DNA of 64,000 nt from Pacificoceanicola sp048553275 (GCF_048553275.1 NZ_JBLZMW010000007.1:137793-201792), one strand, 5' to 3'. Positions 43,714 to 53,289 are shown, numbered from the stretch's first letter. Made by a program: numbers and translations. The notes: a model not told the origin generated them from the letters alone.

Positions 43714-45186
43714 ATGACCCTCAAACTCTCCAACGCCACGCTGCCCGATCTGCCGGACACTGTCGGACGCCCCGGTTATGACCGCCGCTCCCTGAGTGCA
43801 GGCATCGTACATTTCGGCGTGGGCAATTTTCACCGCGCCCATCAGGCAACCTACCTCGATTCGCTCATGAACAAGGGCGAGGCACTGGATTGGGCGCTGG
43901 TCGGGGCGGGCGTCTTCGACGGCGAAAAGAAGGGGCGCGCAATCCTGCAGGCACAGGACTGGCTCACCACTCTAGTCGAGCAGGAGGCAGGCCATTCCGA
44001 CGCCCGCGTCCTTGGCTCCATGATCGACTTTATCGAACCCGGCAACGCCGCGGCCATCGTGGACCGCCTGGCGCAGGCCGATATCCGCATCGTCTCCATG
44101 ACGATCACCGAAGGCGGCTATTTCCTTGATTCAAAGGATAATTTCGACCCAAAGCATCCCGCAATCCAGCACGACGCACAGAACCCGGACAACCCAAAGA
44201 CCGTCTTTGGCATGATCCTCTGCGCGCTCAAGTCCCGCCGGGACAAGGGCCTTGCGCCCTTTACCATCATGTGCTGCGACAACATTCCCCACAACGGCGA
44301 TGTCACCCGGCGCACGTTGACCGGGCTGGCGCGGCTGACCGATCCGGCACTGGCTGACTGGATCGAGGTCAACGTCGCCTTCCCGAACGCCATGGTGGAT
44401 CGCATCACCCCCGCCACCACCGACCGCGAGCGTGGCATCCTGCGTGACGCATTCGGCATCGACGACGGCTGGCCCGTGTTCTGCGAGGACTTCACGCAAT
44501 GGGTGCTGGAGGATAATTTTCCCCTCGGCCGTCCGCCGCTGGAAAAGGTCGGGGTGCAATTCACATCCGACGTCATCCCCTTCGAACTGATGAAACTGCG
44601 CATCCTCAACGCCGGGCACGCCATCATCGCCTACCCGGCGGGCCTCATGGACATTCACTTTGTCCATGAAGCCATGGAGCATCCGCTGATCCGCGCTTTT
44701 CTGCGCAAGATCGAAGAGGAGGAGATCATCCCGCTCATTCCGCCGGTGCCGGATACAGACACCTCTGCCTACTTCGACAAAATCGAAGAGCGTTTCTCCA
44801 ACCCCAAGATCGGCGACACCATCCGCCGCCTTTGCCTCGACGGAACCAACCGCCAGCCGAAGTTCGTCATTCCCGCCGTGCGCGACGCGCTCGCGGCGCA
44901 TGCCAGGTTTGACGGTCTCGCGCTCGAATGCGCGCTCTGGTGCCGGTATTGCGCCGGAACGACCGAATCCGGCGCCAACATTGAAGCCAACGACCCAAAC
45001 TGGGACGTTTTGGTCCCACTCGCCCTCGAAGCGAAGGACAGACCGCAAGCATGGCTTGAACAGGACGCCGTTTATGGTGACCTTGCGCAAGACGAAGCCT
45101 TCGCCCAACGGTTCGCCCATTGGCTCGACGCGCTCTGGAAAGATGGAACCAAGGCGGTGCTGACCCGCTATCTCGAAAGCAGTTGA
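43714..45186 (+). CDS. mtlK: Mannitol 2-dehydrogenase (long-chain polyol dehydrogenase)
   Basis: A 490-residue NAD-dependent dehydrogenase of the mannitol/fructuronate family. The N-terminal Rossmann-type start is IVHFGVGNFHRAHQA, and the catalytic K-x4-N-x2-H block is KLRILNAGH near residue 295. Family members oxidise mannitol to fructose, and many also act on arabitol or sorbitol. The ATG at 43714 follows GGGAAAG; the in-frame codon at 43702 is less likely. It lies between the transporter and a phosphatase and kinase, so it is the first catabolic step. Confidence 0.9.
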   Translation: MTLKLSNATLPDLPDTVGRPGYDRRSLSAGIVHFGVGNFHRAHQATYLDSLMNKGEALDWALVGAGVFDGEKKGRAILQAQDWLTTLVEQEAGHSDARVLGSMIDFIEPGNAAAIVDRLAQADIRIVSMTITEGGYFLDSKDNFDPKHPAIQHDAQNPDNPKTVFGMILCALKSRRDKGLAPFTIMCCDNIPHNGDVTRRTLTGLARLTDPALADWIEVNVAFPNAMVDRITPATTDRERGILRDAFGIDDGWPVFCEDFTQWVLEDNFPLGRPPLEKVGVQFTSDVIPFELMKLRILNAGHAIIAYPAGLMDIHFVHEAMEHPLIRAFLRKIEEEEIIPLIPPVPDTDTSAYFDKIEERFSNPKIGDTIRRLCLDGTNRQPKFVIPAVRDALAAHARFDGLALECALWCRYCAGTTESGANIEANDPNWDVLVPLALEAKDRPQAWLEQDAVYGDLAQDEAFAQRFAHWLDALWKDGTKAVLTRYLESS

Positions 45187-45189
45187 GTA

Positions 45190-45879
45190 ATGATGGATGG
45201 CAGGATGCAGGGGAGGTTGGTGATCTTCGATTGTGACGGTGTGCTTGTCGACAGCGAACCCATCTCTCTTGCCATCACCCTTGATCAACTCGCCGCTCTG
45301 AAGTGCCCGATGACCGAGCAGGAAGGCTATGACCAGCTGCTCGGCAAGTCTGCTGCATCCAACGCCGCTTGGCTGCGCGAGGCTTGCGGCGTCGAACTGA
45401 CCGAAGCCCAGATCGATGAAATGCGCGAGGCGCTCTACACCCGGTTTCGCGCTGACCTGGAACCAATTCCGGGTGTGCTCGACGCGATCCGCGCGCTGCC
45501 ATGGCCGGCCTGTGTCGCCTCTTCCTCGCAACCCGATCGCATTCACCTTTCGCTCGCACTCACCGGCCTGTCGGAGCTGCTGGAGCCCTTTGTCTACAGC
45601 GCCACCATGGTTGAAAACGGCAAACCCGCGCCCGATCTCTTTCTCTATGCCGCCCAGCAACGCGGCGTCCCGCCCGAGCGCTGCATCGTCGTCGAGGACA
45701 GCCCCGCCGGGGTCACGGCGGCCAAGGCGGCAGGCATGCGGGTCATCGGATTCACCGGCGGCAGCCACGCCGGTCCGGCCAACCTGCATGATAAACTTGC
45801 AAAACTCGCGCCGGATGCCATCATCGCGACCATGCGGGATCTACCACAGCAAATCGAAAAACTGACCAACGTCCGGTGA
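45190..45879 (+). CDS. HAD-superfamily hydrolase, beta-phosphoglucomutase/phosphatase-like
   Basis: A 229-residue HAD protein with motif I VIFDCDGVLVDSE, motif II ASSSQPD, motif III with the lysine in GKPAPDLFLYAA, and motif IV VVEDSPAGVTAAKAAG. It resembles sugar-phosphate phosphatases of the YniC/PGMB type. Within the polyol operon it could dephosphorylate a dead-end sugar phosphate or support catabolism. The start could be 45190 or 45205 (MQGRLVIFD); the latter is closer to the conserved core. Confidence 0.83.
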   Translation: MMDGRMQGRLVIFDCDGVLVDSEPISLAITLDQLAALKCPMTEQEGYDQLLGKSAASNAAWLREACGVELTEAQIDEMREALYTRFRADLEPIPGVLDAIRALPWPACVASSSQPDRIHLSLALTGLSELLEPFVYSATMVENGKPAPDLFLYAAQQRGVPPERCIVVEDSPAGVTAAKAAGMRVIGFTGGSHAGPANLHDKLAKLAPDAIIATMRDLPQQIEKLTNVR

Positions 45880-45883
45880 CTTC

Positions 45884-47458
45884 ATGACATCCCATGTCTG
45901 CGCCGTGGACGTCGGAACCCTAAGCGCCCGCGCGGCCATCTTTTCGTCGGAGGGCACCATGCTCTCGCGCGAAGTCGTCGGCTTTGCCGTGCACGAACCG
46001 GACAGGGCCCACGCCGAATACGCCTCGGATCAGATCTGGCAGGCGGTCTGTGCGGCCACCCGCGCCGCAATCGCCACTTCGGGCGTCGATCCGGGCACCA
46101 TCGCGGCGCTCGGCTTTGATGCCACCTGCTCGCTGGTCCTGCTTGATACGGCCCACACCCCGCTCTCCCTCGGAGAGGGAGGGCGCGATACCATCGCCTG
46201 GTTCGATCACCGCGCCGTCCACGAGGCCGACCTGTGCACCGCCACCGGCGCCGACCTGATCCGCCACCTCGGCGCGACCATGTCGCCAGAAATGCAATCG
46301 CCCAAGCTGCTTTGGCTCAAACGCCAGCGTCCCGACCTTTGGGCACGGCTCGGCTGGGCCGGCGATCTCGCCGACTACCTCGTGCTGAAGGCCACCGGCA
46401 TCAGCGCCCGCTCTATCTGTACCAGCGCCGCCAAATGGCCTTTCCTGCCTGACGCAGGCGGCTGGCAAACCGACTTCCTTGCCCAAATAGACCTCGCTGA
46501 TCTGCCTCAAAAAGCCGGCCTGTCGGACAGCCTTCTCCCGGTCGGCACCGCCGCAGGCAAGCTGACCCCGCAGGCCGCCCAAGCGCTCGGCCTGACACCC
46601 CGGACCACTGTCGGCGGTGGCATCATCGACGCCTTCGCAGGGGCCTTGGGCACGCAGGGTCTTTTTCGGCAAACCCCCGACACCCCGCAACAAACCCTGA
46701 TCACCGGCACCTCGAACTGCATCATGTCAATCGGGACCGAGCCACTCTATCGCTCCGGCATCTGGGGCCCCTATCTCGGCGCCGTGCTGCCCGGAAAATG
46801 GGTCAGCGAAGGGGGACAATCCGCCGCCGGGGCTCTGCTCGACTATATGCTTGATACATGGCCGCGCGCCGCCAGCGAACCCCGCCCAACCCACGCGCAA
46901 ATTCTGCGCCGGTTGGAGGCGCTGATCGCTCAAAACGGCCCAACCTTCGCCAACCACATCCATGTTCTGCCCGATTTCAACGGCAACCGCGCGCCTCTGT
47001 CTGATCCGCTGGCCAAGGGTGTCGTCAGCGGCCTCACTCTTGATCGCAGCTTTGACGGCCTTTGCGGCCTCTACTGGCGCTCCGCCCTGTCTCTCGCGCT
47101 CGGCGTGCGGCAGATCATCGAACACATCGGCGGCCAATCCGGCACGCCCGCCGATCTCGCCGTGGTCGGCGGCCTGACGCAAAGCGATCTGCTGACCCAG
47201 CTCTTCGCCGATGTCACTGGCCGCCGCATCCTGAGCCAGCGCCGTCAGGATACAGTCCTGCTCGGCACGGCCACCATGGCCTTCGCCAGTGTGCAAGACG
47301 CACCCGATCTGACTTCCATCGCCCGCGCCATGGCACAGGAACCCTCGATCTTCACCCCCGATCCCGCCGCGCAGGCCGCCTATGCCCTCGATTACCGGGC
47401 CTTCCTCAGGATGCAGGACCACCGCGCCGAACTCACCGCCCTCAACCGGCCGCAATAG
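45884..47458 (+). CDS. FGGY-family carbohydrate kinase (pentulokinase-like)
   Basis: A 524-residue sugar kinase. The N-terminal phosphate loop is VDVGTLSARAAIF, and the C-terminal domain has ITGTSNCIMSIGTEPLY, GGQSAAGALLDYML, PDFNGNRAPLSDP and the adenosine motif VVGGLTQSDLLTQLFADV. The SAAG and GNR.P blocks point to the ribulokinase/pentulose-kinase subgroup rather than xylulokinase or glycerol kinase. It probably phosphorylates the ketose made by the adjacent dehydrogenase, such as ribulose or xylulose, which would suit pentitol substrates such as arabitol or ribitol. Confidence 0.8.
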   Translation: MTSHVCAVDVGTLSARAAIFSSEGTMLSREVVGFAVHEPDRAHAEYASDQIWQAVCAATRAAIATSGVDPGTIAALGFDATCSLVLLDTAHTPLSLGEGGRDTIAWFDHRAVHEADLCTATGADLIRHLGATMSPEMQSPKLLWLKRQRPDLWARLGWAGDLADYLVLKATGISARSICTSAAKWPFLPDAGGWQTDFLAQIDLADLPQKAGLSDSLLPVGTAAGKLTPQAAQALGLTPRTTVGGGIIDAFAGALGTQGLFRQTPDTPQQTLITGTSNCIMSIGTEPLYRSGIWGPYLGAVLPGKWVSEGGQSAAGALLDYMLDTWPRAASEPRPTHAQILRRLEALIAQNGPTFANHIHVLPDFNGNRAPLSDPLAKGVVSGLTLDRSFDGLCGLYWRSALSLALGVRQIIEHIGGQSGTPADLAVVGGLTQSDLLTQLFADVTGRRILSQRRQDTVLLGTATMAFASVQDAPDLTSIARAMAQEPSIFTPDPAAQAAYALDYRAFLRMQDHRAELTALNRPQ

Positions 47459-47470
47459 CAGGACTTTCCC

Positions 47471-48217
47471 ATGGCTGACTTGCCCAAGAACACCTTCAAG
47501 GCCGCACTCAAGACCTTCACTCTGCAACGCGGGCTTTGGTGCACGATGCGCGATCAGCTCGCCGCCGAGATGATGGCCGACTGCGGCTTTGACTGGATGA
47601 TGTTCGACACCGAACACTCGCCTCTGGACTCCATCACTTTACTGCCATTGCTACAGGCCGTCGCCCCCTATCCGGTCACGCCCATCGTCCGCCCCACCTG
47701 TCTGGACGCCGCCGAGATCAAAAAGCTGCTCGACATCGGTGCGCAGACCATCCTCGTGCCCTACATCCAATCCCCCGAAGAGGCACAGCAGGCCGTTGAC
47801 GCCGTTACCTATCCGCCAGCTGGCATCCGCGGCGTCGCGGGCCTGACGCGGGCCACCCGCTTTGCAACCATTCCGGGCTACCACAAGAAAGCCCGCGAAG
47901 AGATCTGCCTGCTGCTGCAAGTCGAAACCCGCGCCGCCATGGACCGGATCGAGGAAATCGCCGCTGTGCCCGGCGTTGATGGCATCTTCATCGGCCCCGC
48001 CGACCTCGCCGCCTCGCTCGGCTATCCCGGAGAGCCAACCCATCCGGACGTGATCAAGGCCGTTCTCGACTCGATCCGCCGCATCCGCGCCGCCGGGTTG
48101 CCACCAGGCATCCTCACCCTCTCCCCCGATGTGCGGGAGCAGGCCATCGAAGCCGGCGCTGTCTTTGTCGCAGGGCACCTCGACCTTGCCGCTCTGCGAA
48201 AGGGCCTGACAGCCTGA
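47471..48217 (+). CDS. HpcH/HpaI-family aldolase
   Basis: A 248-residue metal-dependent class II pyruvate aldolase. Conserved blocks are GFDWMMFDTEHSPLD, TPIVRPTCLDAAEIKKLLDIGAQTILVPYIQ, LLQVETRAAMDRIEEIAAVPGVDGIFIGPADLAASLG. The family cleaves 2-keto-3-deoxy sugar acids or 4-hydroxy-2-oxo acids into pyruvate plus an aldehyde. Its place at the operon end suggests a retro-aldol step or a linked sugar-acid branch. The substrate cannot be named. Confidence 0.82.
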   Translation: MADLPKNTFKAALKTFTLQRGLWCTMRDQLAAEMMADCGFDWMMFDTEHSPLDSITLLPLLQAVAPYPVTPIVRPTCLDAAEIKKLLDIGAQTILVPYIQSPEEAQQAVDAVTYPPAGIRGVAGLTRATRFATIPGYHKKAREEICLLLQVETRAAMDRIEEIAAVPGVDGIFIGPADLAASLGYPGEPTHPDVIKAVLDSIRRIRAAGLPPGILTLSPDVREQAIEAGAVFVAGHLDLAALRKGLTA

Positions 48218-48342
48218 GAGATGACCACGCTCGGACCGGTCGGATTAACCGGGACCAATTTCACACAGATGTCCGATCCCTGCCCCAATTGAAGCACAGT
48301 AGAGCATTAATCATTTTCCAAGCAGCAGTGGAGAATGCCGTA

Positions 48343-49317
48343 ATGCTCGTGTCGATTGTGGTCCCGTGTTTCAACGAAGAGGAGATGGTTCCCTTCCTGG
48401 TGGATCGCCTCGCCGAGGCCGTCGAACCTTACAAGGACCAGACGGAAATCCTGCTGGTTGATGACGGGTCGACTGATGGAACGTGGGCTGCCATAGAAGA
48501 TGCAAGGCGCACTTGCCCACAACTGGTTGGGCTTCGCCTTTCTGCCAATCGCGGACACCAGATCGCTTTGACTGCCGGTCTGGAGGCGGCAAAGGGCGAT
48601 CGGATTTTCATGCTGGATGCGGACCTGCAAGATCCGCCGGAGCTGCTGCAGGACATGATGCGCCTGATGGATAGCGGCTATGATGTTGTCTATGGTCGAC
48701 GGATCGAACGTCAGGGGGAAACTCTGTTCAAACGGGCCACCGCTCATGCGTTTTATCGGCTACTGAATGTGATGTCCGACGTCGACATTCCAAAAGATAC
48801 CGGTGATTTCCGCCTTGTTAGCCGCCGCGCTCTCGATGCTGTCCTGGCCATGCCGGAGCGCGCGCGGTTTATTCGCGGTATGTTCGCCTGGGTCGGGTTC
48901 AACCAGGTTGGTATCGAATATAGCCGCGCTTCACGCGAATACGGTGAAACCAAATACCCTTTCCGCAAAATGCTGCGTCTTGCAACGGATGCCATGACCG
49001 CTTTCTCGACCAAGCCGCTGAAGCTGGCTACGGAGCTGTCCTTCTTCAGTCTGGGTGTTGCAGGGTTGATGATGATCTATGTGATCCATTCATTGATCGT
49101 CTATCAAACCGCTCCGGGCTGGGCCTCTATCGTTTTGGCCATCAGTGCCTTTTCCGGGATTCAACTTCTGACCTTGGGAATCATGGGAGAATATATCGGC
49201 CGGCTTTATGTCGAGGCCAAGGGCCGCCCCCTGTATTACGTTTCAGAACAGGTCGGAGACGCCGAGGCCAAAAGTGGCTCGCAAGACGCGCAAGTCAATC
49301 TCCGTTCCTTGGCCTGA
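48343..49317 (+). CDS. gtrB: GtrB-like bactoprenol glycosyltransferase (GT2)
   Basis: A 324-residue GT2 enzyme with the N-terminal block LVSIVVPCFNEEEMVP, the catalytic region MLDADLQDPPELL, and KDTGDFRLVSRRALDAV; two C-terminal helices (about residues 225-250 and 260-285) match the GtrB/DPMS architecture. It would transfer a sugar from a nucleotide donor to undecaprenyl phosphate. The following gene is a GtrA-type flippase. The ATG at 48343 is preceded by GGAGA; the in-frame codon at 48289 lacks one. Confidence 0.88.
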   Translation: MLVSIVVPCFNEEEMVPFLVDRLAEAVEPYKDQTEILLVDDGSTDGTWAAIEDARRTCPQLVGLRLSANRGHQIALTAGLEAAKGDRIFMLDADLQDPPELLQDMMRLMDSGYDVVYGRRIERQGETLFKRATAHAFYRLLNVMSDVDIPKDTGDFRLVSRRALDAVLAMPERARFIRGMFAWVGFNQVGIEYSRASREYGETKYPFRKMLRLATDAMTAFSTKPLKLATELSFFSLGVAGLMMIYVIHSLIVYQTAPGWASIVLAISAFSGIQLLTLGIMGEYIGRLYVEAKGRPLYYVSEQVGDAEAKSGSQDAQVNLRSLA

Positions 49318-49319
49318 CT

Positions 49320-49721
49320 ATGGTCATGCAATCCACACTCTTCCGATTTGCTCTCGTAGGGGCAACGGTGGCGGGTCTTTATATCGCCCTGTACATTACT
49401 CTTCTTTGGGTCGGATTGCCAATAATCGTCGCCAATGCCGCGGCCTTTGTAGTAGCGGTGTCGTTTCAGTATCTCGCCCAAGCGCGTTTCACTTTTGCAA
49501 AACCCGTCGGCGATACACGTCAGGTTCTAAAATTTACCGTGATGGTTGGAATTGGCTTCATGACGTCAGCAGGTATTACCGGCTTTCTGGGCCCTAAGCT
49601 TGGCCTGAGTCACGGGGTATCTGCCCTGTTGGTCACAATTATCTTGCCAATTCAGAACTATCTTCTCATGTCTCTTTGGGTTTTTGCCAAAGGGTCTGTG
49701 CAACTGGAAAAAGCGTCATGA
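49320..49721 (+). CDS. gtrA: GtrA-family flippase-like membrane protein
   Basis: A 133-residue protein with four membrane helices, beginning STLFRFALVGATVAGLYIALYITLL, typical of GtrA. GtrA proteins are thought to flip lipid-linked sugars made by GtrB. It starts two bases after the gtrB stop and overlaps the methyltransferase start by ATGA, so all are one operon. Confidence 0.85.
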   Translation: MVMQSTLFRFALVGATVAGLYIALYITLLWVGLPIIVANAAAFVVAVSFQYLAQARFTFAKPVGDTRQVLKFTVMVGIGFMTSAGITGFLGPKLGLSHGVSALLVTIILPIQNYLLMSLWVFAKGSVQLEKAS

Positions 49722-50491
49722 CTCACATCTACAACAACACGTTTTTCGACTATATTGATCAAGGTGCGCAGCGCTCGGCGCGCAGTCTGATCGCCAAAAT
49801 GGGTCCGATCCTTCAACCGCAAAGCGTTCTGGATCTCGGGTGTGGCAGAGGTGTCTGGCTGAATGAATGGGCGCGATCTGGCGCCCGGACGGTTGCTGGC
49901 GTTGATGGCGATTATGTGGACCGTAAGCAGCTCACTATTCCACAGAAAAGTTTCATCGCGGCCGATCTAACCCGCCCGATCGAAACAGGACGCCGTTTTG
50001 ATCTTGCCCAAAGTTTGGAAGTGGGCGAACACTTGCCTGGATCCGCGTCTGATACTCTGATCGACAGCCTAACCAATGCCTCCGATCGGGTATTGTTTTC
50101 GGCAGCCGTCATCGGACAAGGCGGTGAATTCCATATCAATGAACGGCCGCTTTCCTTTTGGCAGGGATTATTCGAAGAACGTGGATATCACGCAATAGAT
50201 TGCGTGCGCCCAAAGCTCAAGAATGCCACCGGCGTTGAGCCTTGGTACCGTTTCAACACCGTTTTGTACGTTAATGAGGCAGGCAGAAAAGGTTTGCCGG
50301 ATGATGTGCTTCGCCACTCAGTGCCTTATGGTCAAAAGCTGGCCAATGGCGGCAATGCGTTGTGGAAATTGCGCCGCGCTGTTGTCACGCATCTACCGCA
50401 AAACGCTGTGACACGCATAGCTCAGGCCCGTGCATGGCTGATTGCGACACGGGCATCCCGTTCCGCCAAAGAGGCAAATGCTGTATCATGA
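49718..50491 (+). CDS. SAM-dependent methyltransferase in the glycan cluster
   Basis: A 257-residue class I methyltransferase. The SAM-binding motif I is VLDLGCGRGVW near residue 43, with the acidic loop VAGVDGDYV after it and FDLAQSLEVGEHLP as the motif II/III region. Position between gtrA and the large GtrII-like enzyme suggests modification of the same glycan or lipid-linked sugar, but its acceptor is unknown. It overlaps both neighbours by ATGA. Confidence 0.75.
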   Translation: MTHIYNNTFFDYIDQGAQRSARSLIAKMGPILQPQSVLDLGCGRGVWLNEWARSGARTVAGVDGDYVDRKQLTIPQKSFIAADLTRPIETGRRFDLAQSLEVGEHLPGSASDTLIDSLTNASDRVLFSAAVIGQGGEFHINERPLSFWQGLFEERGYHAIDCVRPKLKNATGVEPWYRFNTVLYVNEAGRKGLPDDVLRHSVPYGQKLANGGNALWKLRRAVVTHLPQNAVTRIAQARAWLIATRASRSAKEANAVS

Positions 50492-51861
50492 CCCTGATCG
50501 ACAGCTTGCCAAATACAGTTCCGGTTTCTGATCACGCGCAACGGACGCGCATTTTCCCGGTTTTGACCGCAGCGCTGTTGAGCATACTGATTATTTCACT
50601 GCCAAATCTTTTGGATCCAATCATCCGTCACGATGATTATCCGGCGTACTTTGGTGACGCTGCAACTTTTTGGGAAAAGACGCTGCATGAAGGACGATGG
50701 CTCAACTATGTCTGGCATCTTCGTGGAATAGAGACACCTGCGTGGCTGAACTTCTCAGTGTATCAAGCTCTTTGGGCTCTTTTTGCTGCAGCAACTGCCA
50801 TGGCGGCGCTTGGGAAAAAGGGACCGGGATGGTTTTCGGTTGTTCTGGCTTTACTGATCCTCGTGGCCCCGCCTGCATCGCTGATCTCCTTGTGGTTTAA
50901 TACTTTGATCCCAGGTCTTGCGATTGTTTCTTTGTATGCTGTCTTAGGTTGCTATTTGCCTCCCACCAAACTTCGCATGCTGTTGCCGGTTTTTGTCGTG
51001 GTCAGCTTTATGGCCTATTCGACATATCCGTTGCTATTGCTCGCTATTGTTTTGGTCCGCAGCGATGAAAGGTCACTGAAAGACTTGGCGAGTATCCTTG
51101 TCTTGTTCATTTTCAGCTTCGCACTCGCGGTATTAACGGCATATAGCCTGAATTGGCAGATACACGGGATCTTTGGTGTGCCTTTGGCAGAATGGCGCGA
51201 TGGTAATCCGGCCACAGATTTCGATGGCCTACTCGCAAACCTGCCGCGTGTAACGCAATCCGTCTCAGACTTTTTGGTCAAAACAGCGTTTGAGTTCAAA
51301 CCGGCGGTCGTTTTTCACATTGGGATGTTGATGGCAGCCTCAATCGTGTTGTGGCGGAATGCCCGGCTGGAAGCGCTTTACTTGCATGCCGGCCTTTGGA
51401 TGGGTCTTGGCCTGATGACGGTACAGATCAGCAAACTTGGTGTGATTGCGCCACCGCGCGCCTTTATATTCGTCTGGGTTTTTTATGCTTTGCTGATTGT
51501 GCGGGCTTCAGAAATTCTTACGCAAAAAGGCGGCCTGTCGGGACGGATGGCTCGCAATTTCGTTTTGTTGATCCTTGGGAGCTACTTGCTACAAACATTT
51601 ACGCAGTACTCGACTTATCGCCCATGGCAGCAAGAAACCCGTAGATTGGCGACAATAGTCGCATCCGCGCAGGAACCGATTTATTTACAAGGACAGGTAC
51701 TTCAACTCCCATCGGCCAAGGCAGCCTTCATCCAAACGGAAACGGCTCTCATCTCTCGTATGCGTCAACTGACGGGCCGCGACACGATTTTGTGCCATAC
51801 CGATTTAGCCGCATGTGAACAGGCGAAGCTAGGCGGCGGAACTGTGATAGATTTGGAATAA
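50488..51861 (+). CDS. GtrII-type membrane glucosyltransferase-like protein
   Basis: A 457-residue protein with about ten to eleven membrane helices. After the first helix it carries an acidic periplasmic loop, IIRHDDYPAYFGDAATFWEK, then GRWLNYVWHLRG. This layout matches the GtrII/Glucos_trans_II type of O-antigen glucosyltransferase, in which the periplasmic acidic loop is catalytic. With GtrA and GtrB it completes a three-component O-antigen modification set. The ATG at 50488 overlaps the methyltransferase stop. The sugar and acceptor are unknown. Confidence 0.7.
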   Translation: MTLIDSLPNTVPVSDHAQRTRIFPVLTAALLSILIISLPNLLDPIIRHDDYPAYFGDAATFWEKTLHEGRWLNYVWHLRGIETPAWLNFSVYQALWALFAAATAMAALGKKGPGWFSVVLALLILVAPPASLISLWFNTLIPGLAIVSLYAVLGCYLPPTKLRMLLPVFVVVSFMAYSTYPLLLLAIVLVRSDERSLKDLASILVLFIFSFALAVLTAYSLNWQIHGIFGVPLAEWRDGNPATDFDGLLANLPRVTQSVSDFLVKTAFEFKPAVVFHIGMLMAASIVLWRNARLEALYLHAGLWMGLGLMTVQISKLGVIAPPRAFIFVWVFYALLIVRASEILTQKGGLSGRMARNFVLLILGSYLLQTFTQYSTYRPWQQETRRLATIVASAQEPIYLQGQVLQLPSAKAAFIQTETALISRMRQLTGRDTILCHTDLAACEQAKLGGGTVIDLE

Positions 51862-51976
51862 GCCCCGCCCGGACCTTGGATATCTTCGATCCAGGGGAGC
51901 CTTTTCCGTTGGCTGCGGGCTGTCTTTGTTGCCCAAATCGATTTGAGGGTGTGCTTCTTGACCTGATACCCGTTTC

Positions 51977-52039
51977 CTCCTCCGGTTTGAGGTAGAGTCC
52001 GACCCAACAAAGGATACGGACGTCATGAAGAGATCACGA
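51977..52039 (+). mobile_element. Remnant left end of an IS3-family element
   Basis: The stretch TTGAGGTAGAGTCCGACC followed by a ribosome-binding region (AAAGGATACGGACGTC) leads to ATG AAG AGA TCA CGA (M-K-R-S-R, 52024-52038) and then an immediate TGA. MKRSRF is the common start of IS3-family OrfA, so this looks like a left end cut off after five codons. Only the first few residues support it, so confidence is modest. The 115 bases before it hold no gene. Confidence 0.4.
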
Positions 52040-52101
52040 TGAAGTCCCGGCAAGCGGTGTATCTCGCCGCGGGCCTCGCGCTCAGAGGCCGGCCGGTTTG
52101 G

Positions 52102-53289
52102 TCATTCTGTCTGCGCGGCAGGCAGGCTGACAGTTAGATCATCGCAGATGGGCGAAAGCGTTTCCAGTGTCATGTGTTTGGCGCGCGGGACGGTCCATTC
52201 CTCGGCCTGCTCCATCAGGATCGCGCCGACGAGGCGCCGGATCGAATCCTCGTTCGGAAGTCAGGGCATGACTGCCACTGGCTCGAAGCAATGCCCGAAC
52301 GTCCACAACATCCGTGCGCGCTTGATCTCACCGTTCAGGCGTTCTATCGGATTTGACGAATGCGACTTTGTTCGGTGCTGGGCGGGGAAGGTCATGTCTG
52401 CCAGCACGCCCTCTTCGGCCGTGTCCATCAGCGTCGCGAGCTTCGGCAGCTTGGGTCGCATCGGATCCGAAACTAGCCGCCACTATGCCTTGGCCGTAGC
52501 ATGGTCCGGCTGGCCCAAGGCGGTCGCGATGAAGGCTGAGACCACCCGGCGACTGCTCTTGCCGGCATGGGCAAGGGCTTTGCGCTGGAAGTGGACCCAG
52601 TATCGCTGCCAGCTCGTGGCAAGGACCCGGACCGTCGCGGCCTTGATCCCTTCATGCGCGTCATCATTCACCAGCTTCACGCCGCTGAGGCCGCGGCGGA
52701 CGAGATCGCGCAGGAACTCGGTCCAGAAGGGCTCGGCGTCTGACGCGCCGATCGCCATGCCCAGCACCTCGCGTCTGCCGTCCGTGTTCACGCCCACCGC
52801 GAGCGTGACCGCGACGCTGACGATCCTGCCGCCTTGGCGGACCTTCAGGCAAGTGGCGTCGATCCAGAGGTCAGGCCAATCGCCTTCGATAGGCCGGGTC
52901 AGAAAAGCATCGACACACTCATCGATCTCTTCGCACTGGCAGCTGACCTGGCTCTTCGAGATACCGCGTTCGTCTGGGTGACCGTCCACTGGACGTTCAC
53001 CTGATCCTCCTCACCCCATCGCCAGCACTAGGTCGTCCATCGAACGCATCGAGACGCCATGAACATTGGCTTACCGGATCACGGCTGTCAGTGCCTTTTC
53101 AACCGAGCGCCGTGGCTCGAGAAACGAGGGAAAGTAGGATCCCGTGCGCAAACGCGGAATGCGTAGCTCGACGCTGCCGACCCGCGTCTGCCAATCCCGG
53201 TCGCGGTAGCCATTGCGTTGCGCCATGCGCTCACTGCTCTGCTCGCCGTAGTCGGCGCCGGTCTTGGAGCCGACCTCCAGCTCCATCAC
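52102..53289 (-). pseudogene. IS256-family transposase, frameshifted remnant
   Basis: Read on the - strand, pieces of one mutator-type transposase follow in order: NGYRDRDWQTRVGSVELRIP (53289-53071), then EGDWPDLWIDATCLKVRQGGR and GVNTDGRREVLGMAIG (52989-52483), KLATLMDTAEEGVLADMTFP (52461-52261), and RRLVGAILMEQAEEWTVPRA with MTLETLSPICDD to a stop at 52102. Frameshifts, and an in-frame TGA at 52261-52263, break it. The N-terminal ~40 residues are missing, replaced at 53289 by an IS5 fragment. It cannot encode an active enzyme. Confidence 0.85.

Noticed and set aside
44131..45789. Long - strand open frame opposite mtlK and the HAD gene
   Set aside because: It spans two real genes in antisense, with no family similarity.
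48217..48343. Prophage origin of the gtr cluster
   Set aside because: O-antigen gtr sets are often phage-borne, but no integrase, tRNA attachment site or phage structural gene was seen around it.
51870..51905. Intrinsic terminator after the GtrII-like gene
   Set aside because: A weak 7-base stem (CTTGGAT / ATCCAGG) with a G-T pair is present, but only a short T-run follows at a distance.
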